The notes under the pieces: generated by a model | The model's database searches: none | Told to the model about the DNA's origin: nothing | What the model saw: only the letters and a program-made list of their open reading frames with translations | From: Treponema sp. | GTDB lineage: Bacteria; Spirochaetota; Spirochaetia; Treponematales; Breznakiellaceae | Length of the DNA stretch: 24,189 nt | Assembly (NCBI GenBank): GCA_031254385.1 | Contig: JAIRUO010000026.1 | Span: forward strand, 1 to 24,189 | Direction of reading: 5' to 3' | In this document: one piece after another, positions 21,529 through 24,189 of the stretch | How positions within the stretch are numbered: position 1 is the stretch's first letter | Layout of the letters: the number at the start of each line of letters is the position of its first letter | Translations under genes and position numbers: made by a program

Positions 21529-22249
21529 ACACTACCAAAATCCTCGTCGTTATTTCCAATTCTCCAGCCGGTACTATCGTTGAACCGACATCACTGGCCG
21601 TTTGTGCCTCAACGAATAATTGCTGGTTCATAAGTCTGTTACTACTTATTGGCGAAAACTGTTGATTCTCTTCCGATATGCTTAATACTTTAAGTATTTT
21701 GAGGTTTGATAGTTCTGCATATTGATTAGCCTTTTCAACGGCTTTTTGAAACGCAAGATCGCGGGATCTAATGTAATATTCAGTGTTATTTTTTACACTG
21801 AAATTTATTTGGTTTAATTCTATCCCATTTATTTGGATAAGCTGATCAATTATCCTGGAAATTCTATCATTGTCATTCTTAATATCGTCAATAGAAAATG
21901 TTATCCTTTGCTCGGCTCTTTGCCCGACTAGAATACGCTTGCCTGTATATTCATATTCAGAATTAAATGTTAATGAGGCTGTACTGATATTTTTGTCTTC
22001 AATATCTGCTTCTTTTAATATAGCTAAAGCCTGCCTTACCATTCTGCTAACTTCTTCCTGAGCCGCCCTTGTCGTTTGAGCTACGTTGCTTAAAGTGATA
22101 GACATCTGAATTACATCAGGCTGAACTAATACCGTACCAGTCCCGATAACAGAAATGGTGCTTTGATTTTGCTGTCTGTAGCTGGCGCAGCTTGATATGA
22201 GCAGAACAGCCAATAACAAAAAATATACCCACAAATGCTTTGTTTTCAT
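21515..22249 (-). CDS. SIMPL-domain (DUF541) lipoprotein
   Basis: A 244-residue exported protein. The signal sequence ends Leu-Ile-Ser-Ser-Cys (Cys21), a good lipobox. The mature part is a SIMPL/DUF541 domain: Ile-Ser-Val-Ile-Gly-Thr-Gly-Thr-Val near the N-terminus, Val-Gln-Pro-Asp, and Ala-Val-Glu-Lys-Ala-Asn-Gln-Tyr-Ala in the second half. Relatives include mammalian IRAK1BP1 and bacterial periplasmic proteins of unclear role. AAAGGAG lies 8 nt before the ATG. It sits 38 bp after ecfA and overlaps ecfT, so it splits an ECF transporter operon; whether it has anything to do with biotin uptake is not known. Confidence 0.86.
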   Translation of the reverse strand: MKTKHLWVYFLLLAVLLISSCASYRQQNQSTISVIGTGTVLVQPDVIQMSITLSNVAQTTRAAQEEVSRMVRQALAILKEADIEDKNISTASLTFNSEYEYTGKRILVGQRAEQRITFSIDDIKNDNDRISRIIDQLIQINGIELNQINFSVKNNTEYYIRSRDLAFQKAVEKANQYAELSNLKILKVLSISEENQQFSPISSNRLMNQQLFVEAQTASDVGSTIVPAGELEITTRILVVFVLE

Positions 22250-22287
22250 AAAATTGTCTCCTTTACTATTGTATTCACATAATTATA

Positions 22288-23043
22288 TCATTGCAGCCAC
22301 GAACAGTTAAGGGCTGTCTGATATGTATGCCTTGGATCGCGGACACCCCAGTCTTTATCCATACGATCCAGAACTTCTTCCGGAATACCGGAAGCGCGTA
22401 TAATGCCTTTATCCAATATGACAAGCCGGTCGGCAAGGGCCAGGACTTTTTCGAGTTCATGTGTAAGGATGATGACCGTCTTTTCTTGAGCTTTAAGTTC
22501 CTGAATTATCCTTAAAACTTGAATTACCCCGGGCCAGTCCAGGTTGGCAAAAGGTTCGTCAAAAATAATAGTTTCGCAGCCCATAGCCAAAACACCGGCA
22601 ACTGCAAGGCGTCTTTTTTCTCCACCAGAAAGAAGCCTGGGGGCACAATCTTTTTTGGCGCTTAAGCTCAATCTGTCAGCAAGGTCTTCCAGCCGCTTCT
22701 CGATTTCCTGTTTGTCCAGCTTGAGATTCTCAGGGCCAAAGCGTATATCCTCTTCTACAGTTTCACCTATTATTTGCGCAGCAGCGTCCTGGAATACAAG
22801 GCCCACAGAAAGCCGGATTGTATTTCCCCATTGCAAAAGCGGTTTTCCTTTGTACATAATTTTTCCTTCGCTTGGTTCCATAAGCCCTGCAAGCATGCGC
22901 ATTAAGATAGTTTTGCCCGATCCGTTGGAGCCCGCGATAAGGAGACATTCGCCTTCGTATATGTCCAAGTCTATACCCCTAGCACCAACATAACCATTGG
23001 GAAATTTTTTTACCAGGCCGCGTATGGAAAATAGTTCAGTCAT
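22288..23043 (-). CDS. ecfA: ECF transporter ATP-binding protein EcfA
   Basis: Cytoplasmic ATPase of the ECF module, 251 residues from ATG 23043. This start overlaps the bioY stop by 8 bp (ATGACTGA) and removes an artificial 13-residue extension. Walker A Gly-Ser-Asn-Gly-Ser-Gly-Lys-Thr (38-45), the Q-loop Val-Phe-Gln-Asp with Gln-Ile-Ile-Gly-Glu-Thr-Val-Glu-Glu-Asp after it, signature Leu-Ser-Gly-Gly-Glu, Walker B Ile-Ile-Phe-Asp-Glu-Pro and Leu-Thr-His-Glu are all present. Only one EcfA is encoded here, so it would act as a homodimer, as BioM does in BioMNY systems. Confidence 0.93.
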   Translation of the reverse strand: MTELFSIRGLVKKFPNGYVGARGIDLDIYEGECLLIAGSNGSGKTILMRMLAGLMEPSEGKIMYKGKPLLQWGNTIRLSVGLVFQDAAAQIIGETVEEDIRFGPENLKLDKQEIEKRLEDLADRLSLSAKKDCAPRLLSGGEKRRLAVAGVLAMGCETIIFDEPFANLDWPGVIQVLRIIQELKAQEKTVIILTHELEKVLALADRLVILDKGIIRASGIPEEVLDRMDKDWGVRDPRHTYQTALNCSWLQ

Positions 23044-23566
23044 ACAGATAATTCGCCGCTGTCTTTCTTGCCCTTCTTGCAATGAGAACCGCCGCTATTC
23101 CCTTAAAGAAATCTCCCGGAAGATACGGAATAAAACCTGCTATTAAAGCCCTGTCCCAGTCCATTGCCGTAATGGTTTTAAGCCACATTATACCGGGCAC
23201 GTATACTATCAAAAGCCCGGTAACTACTGCCGCGATAATACGGATTAAAGAAGCTTTTTTACCGGGCTTTCCCACGATTAAGCCTGCTGTCAGGGCTGTT
23301 AGCAGATAACCAACAAGAAACCCACCGGTCGGCCCGGCGAACCGCGTTATACCTCCGGTGAATCCAGCAAAGACTGGCGCTCCAAGCAATCCCGCGAGCA
23401 GAAAGAGCCCTACCGCAGCAGTCCCAAGGAAAGGCCCCAGTACAATTCCTGCCAGAACTACAAAAAGGTTCTGCAAGACTATGGGCACAGGCCCAATAGG
23501 AATGGCAATAAAAGTCCCACCGGCAATAAGGGCCGCGAAAAGGGAGACGAAGCAGATTTTTACCAT
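23036..23566 (-). CDS. bioY: Biotin transporter BioY, S component
   Basis: Membrane substrate-binding subunit for biotin uptake. 176 residues and about six hydrophobic helices. The BioY hallmarks are visible: Ile-Gly-Pro-Val-Pro-Ile-Val-Leu-Gln near the N-terminus, then Phe-Ala-Gly-Phe-Thr-Gly-Gly-Ile and Ala-Gly-Pro-Thr-Gly-Gly-Phe-Leu-Val-Gly-Tyr in the middle, and Ile-Pro-Tyr-Leu-Pro-Gly-Asp near the end. The ATG overlaps the upstream gene's stop by 7 bp (ATGGTAA), so translation may be coupled. Together with EcfA and EcfT it forms a complete transporter. Confidence 0.95.
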   Translation of the reverse strand: MVKICFVSLFAALIAGGTFIAIPIGPVPIVLQNLFVVLAGIVLGPFLGTAAVGLFLLAGLLGAPVFAGFTGGITRFAGPTGGFLVGYLLTALTAGLIVGKPGKKASLIRIIAAVVTGLLIVYVPGIMWLKTITAMDWDRALIAGFIPYLPGDFFKGIAAVLIARRARKTAANYLYD

Positions 23567-24186
23567 TCTTTTGGCTTACCGTCAGGAGAAGTAATATTAA
23601 AAGTTTCTCCAGAAGGCTCTACCACATAAAATCCCTGCCCCAATGCGTAATTCTTCGCATTTTGCGTCATTACCACCCCAGCAACTGCGCCTAAAAACGT
23701 GCGCCTGTCGCCGTGCAAATCGGCATATACTCGCATTTTTTTAAGGCGTTTAACATGATCCTTTACATCTTCTGTGGTTAGCTTGGTTTTTACTTCAACC
23801 AGCATAGCTTTATCGCCGTTTTCCAGTTTGATGTCAATTTCCAGGAATATATTATTATCATAATCGCAAACTTCGGCATTGGGATATGCATTTGGAAAGC
23901 TGAGGCCCATTTCCCAGAATTTTTTTTGCAGATTAGGCGCAACCATATATTCAACAATTTCGCCGAAACGGTTGGTAAATTCCCCAAACCGTTTATTGAA
24001 ATCCTTTTGGGCTTCTTTTATCTGCCTATCGGTTTCTTTTTGCCGTTGCTCAGCTTCTTTTTGGGCTTCTTTCTGCCGCTGCTCGGCTTCTTTTTGGGCT
24101 TCTTTTTGCAGTGCGGCAACTTCCTGCAAAGCTGCCCAGACCGTCTGGAAATTAGGGGACTCTACATTGGTTTGTGTGGTTTCCAT
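23560..24186 (-). CDS. Coiled-coil protein with PD-(D/E)xK-like domain (DUF3782-like)
   Basis: 208 residues. An N-terminal coiled coil (about 20-75), made mostly of Lys, Glu, Gln and Ala and containing two 11-residue copies of the same unit (28-38 and 39-49), leads into a compact alpha/beta domain. There Glu-Ile-Asp (116-118) followed by Val-Glu-Val-Lys (130-133) fits the active site of the PD-(D/E)xK nuclease fold, with Glu77 upstream as a possible further ligand. This is the layout of DUF3782-type proteins, common in cyanobacteria, Chloroflexi and some spirochaetes; no activity is established to my knowledge. The gene overlaps bioY by 7 bp but is unlikely to be functionally related. The promoter lies outside the window. 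Confidence 0.8.
   Translation of the reverse strand: METTQTNVESPNFQTVWAALQEVAALQKEAQKEAEQRQKEAQKEAEQRQKETDRQIKEAQKDFNKRFGEFTNRFGEIVEYMVAPNLQKKFWEMGLSFPNAYPNAEVCDYDNNIFLEIDIKLENGDKAMLVEVKTKLTTEDVKDHVKRLKKMRVYADLHGDRRTFLGAVAGVVMTQNAKNYALGQGFYVVEPSGETFNITSPDGKPKEW
24040..24105 (-). repeat. Two 33-bp in-frame tandem repeats
   Basis: The coiled-coil part of the DUF3782-like gene has two back-to-back 33-bp copies encoding Lys-Glu-Ala-Gln-Lys-Glu-Ala-Glu-Gln-Arg-Gln, followed by a partial third (Lys-Glu-Thr-Asp-Arg-Gln). Being an exact multiple of three, gain or loss of a unit would lengthen or shorten the coil without breaking the frame. Confidence 0.8.
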
Positions 24187-24189
24187 GCT

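Overview
The window reads as a chromosomal segment of a spirochaete, most likely a Treponema-like organism. The grounds are diderm features (TonB-dependent receptors, lipoproteins with loose lipoboxes), a tiny Arg/Lys-rich bS22/mS38-type protein ahead of dxs, tight overlapping operons, a DUF3782-type coiled-coil/nuclease-fold gene, and palindromic and heptamer repeats between genes. A GH39 beta-xylosidase would suit a plant-fibre or gut habitat. The genus is inferred from protein character; no database was searched.

Layout. (1) 1-703: an unrecognised ORF at the left edge, then about 345 bp without a gene that hold three nested palindromic structures and a promoter candidate. (2) 704-7503, plus strand: one compact housekeeping cluster made of a 29-residue bS22-like protein, dxs (isoprenoids), folP (folate), cdaA and cdaR (cyclic-di-AMP synthesis and its regulator), acpS (acyl carrier protein activation), a DUF2225 zinc-ribbon protein and truA (tRNA pseudouridine). 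A compound palindrome sits at the start of truA and supplies its only plausible start codons. (3) 7577-10345, minus strand: a lone GH39 beta-xylosidase with an apparently leaderless promoter, then a short NOL1/NOP2/Sun-type RNA methyltransferase downstream of, and overlapping, a short DtxR-family regulator. (4) 10435-12916, plus strand: a NitT/TauT-type ABC importer (binding protein, permease, ATPase joined by ATGA overlaps), divergent from the DtxR-type regulator; the two -35 boxes form an inverted repeat. (5) 20799-12926, minus strand: an apparent seven-gene TonB operon of two tandem paralogous TonB-dependent receptors, an unknown lipoprotein, ExbB, two ExbD and TonB. (6) 24186-20872, minus strand: a DUF3782-like protein, then a biotin-type ECF transporter (BioY, EcfA, EcfT) with a SIMPL-domain lipoprotein between EcfA and EcfT.

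The most noteworthy items are the self-contained TonB operon, whose receptors share the plug but differ by insertions in the barrel; the palindromic element read into truA; the TTAGGG-like 7-bp repeat arrays at three gene ends; and the metal-regulator/ABC-importer pair of unknown substrate. I saw no rRNA, tRNA, CRISPR array, insertion sequence or integrase.
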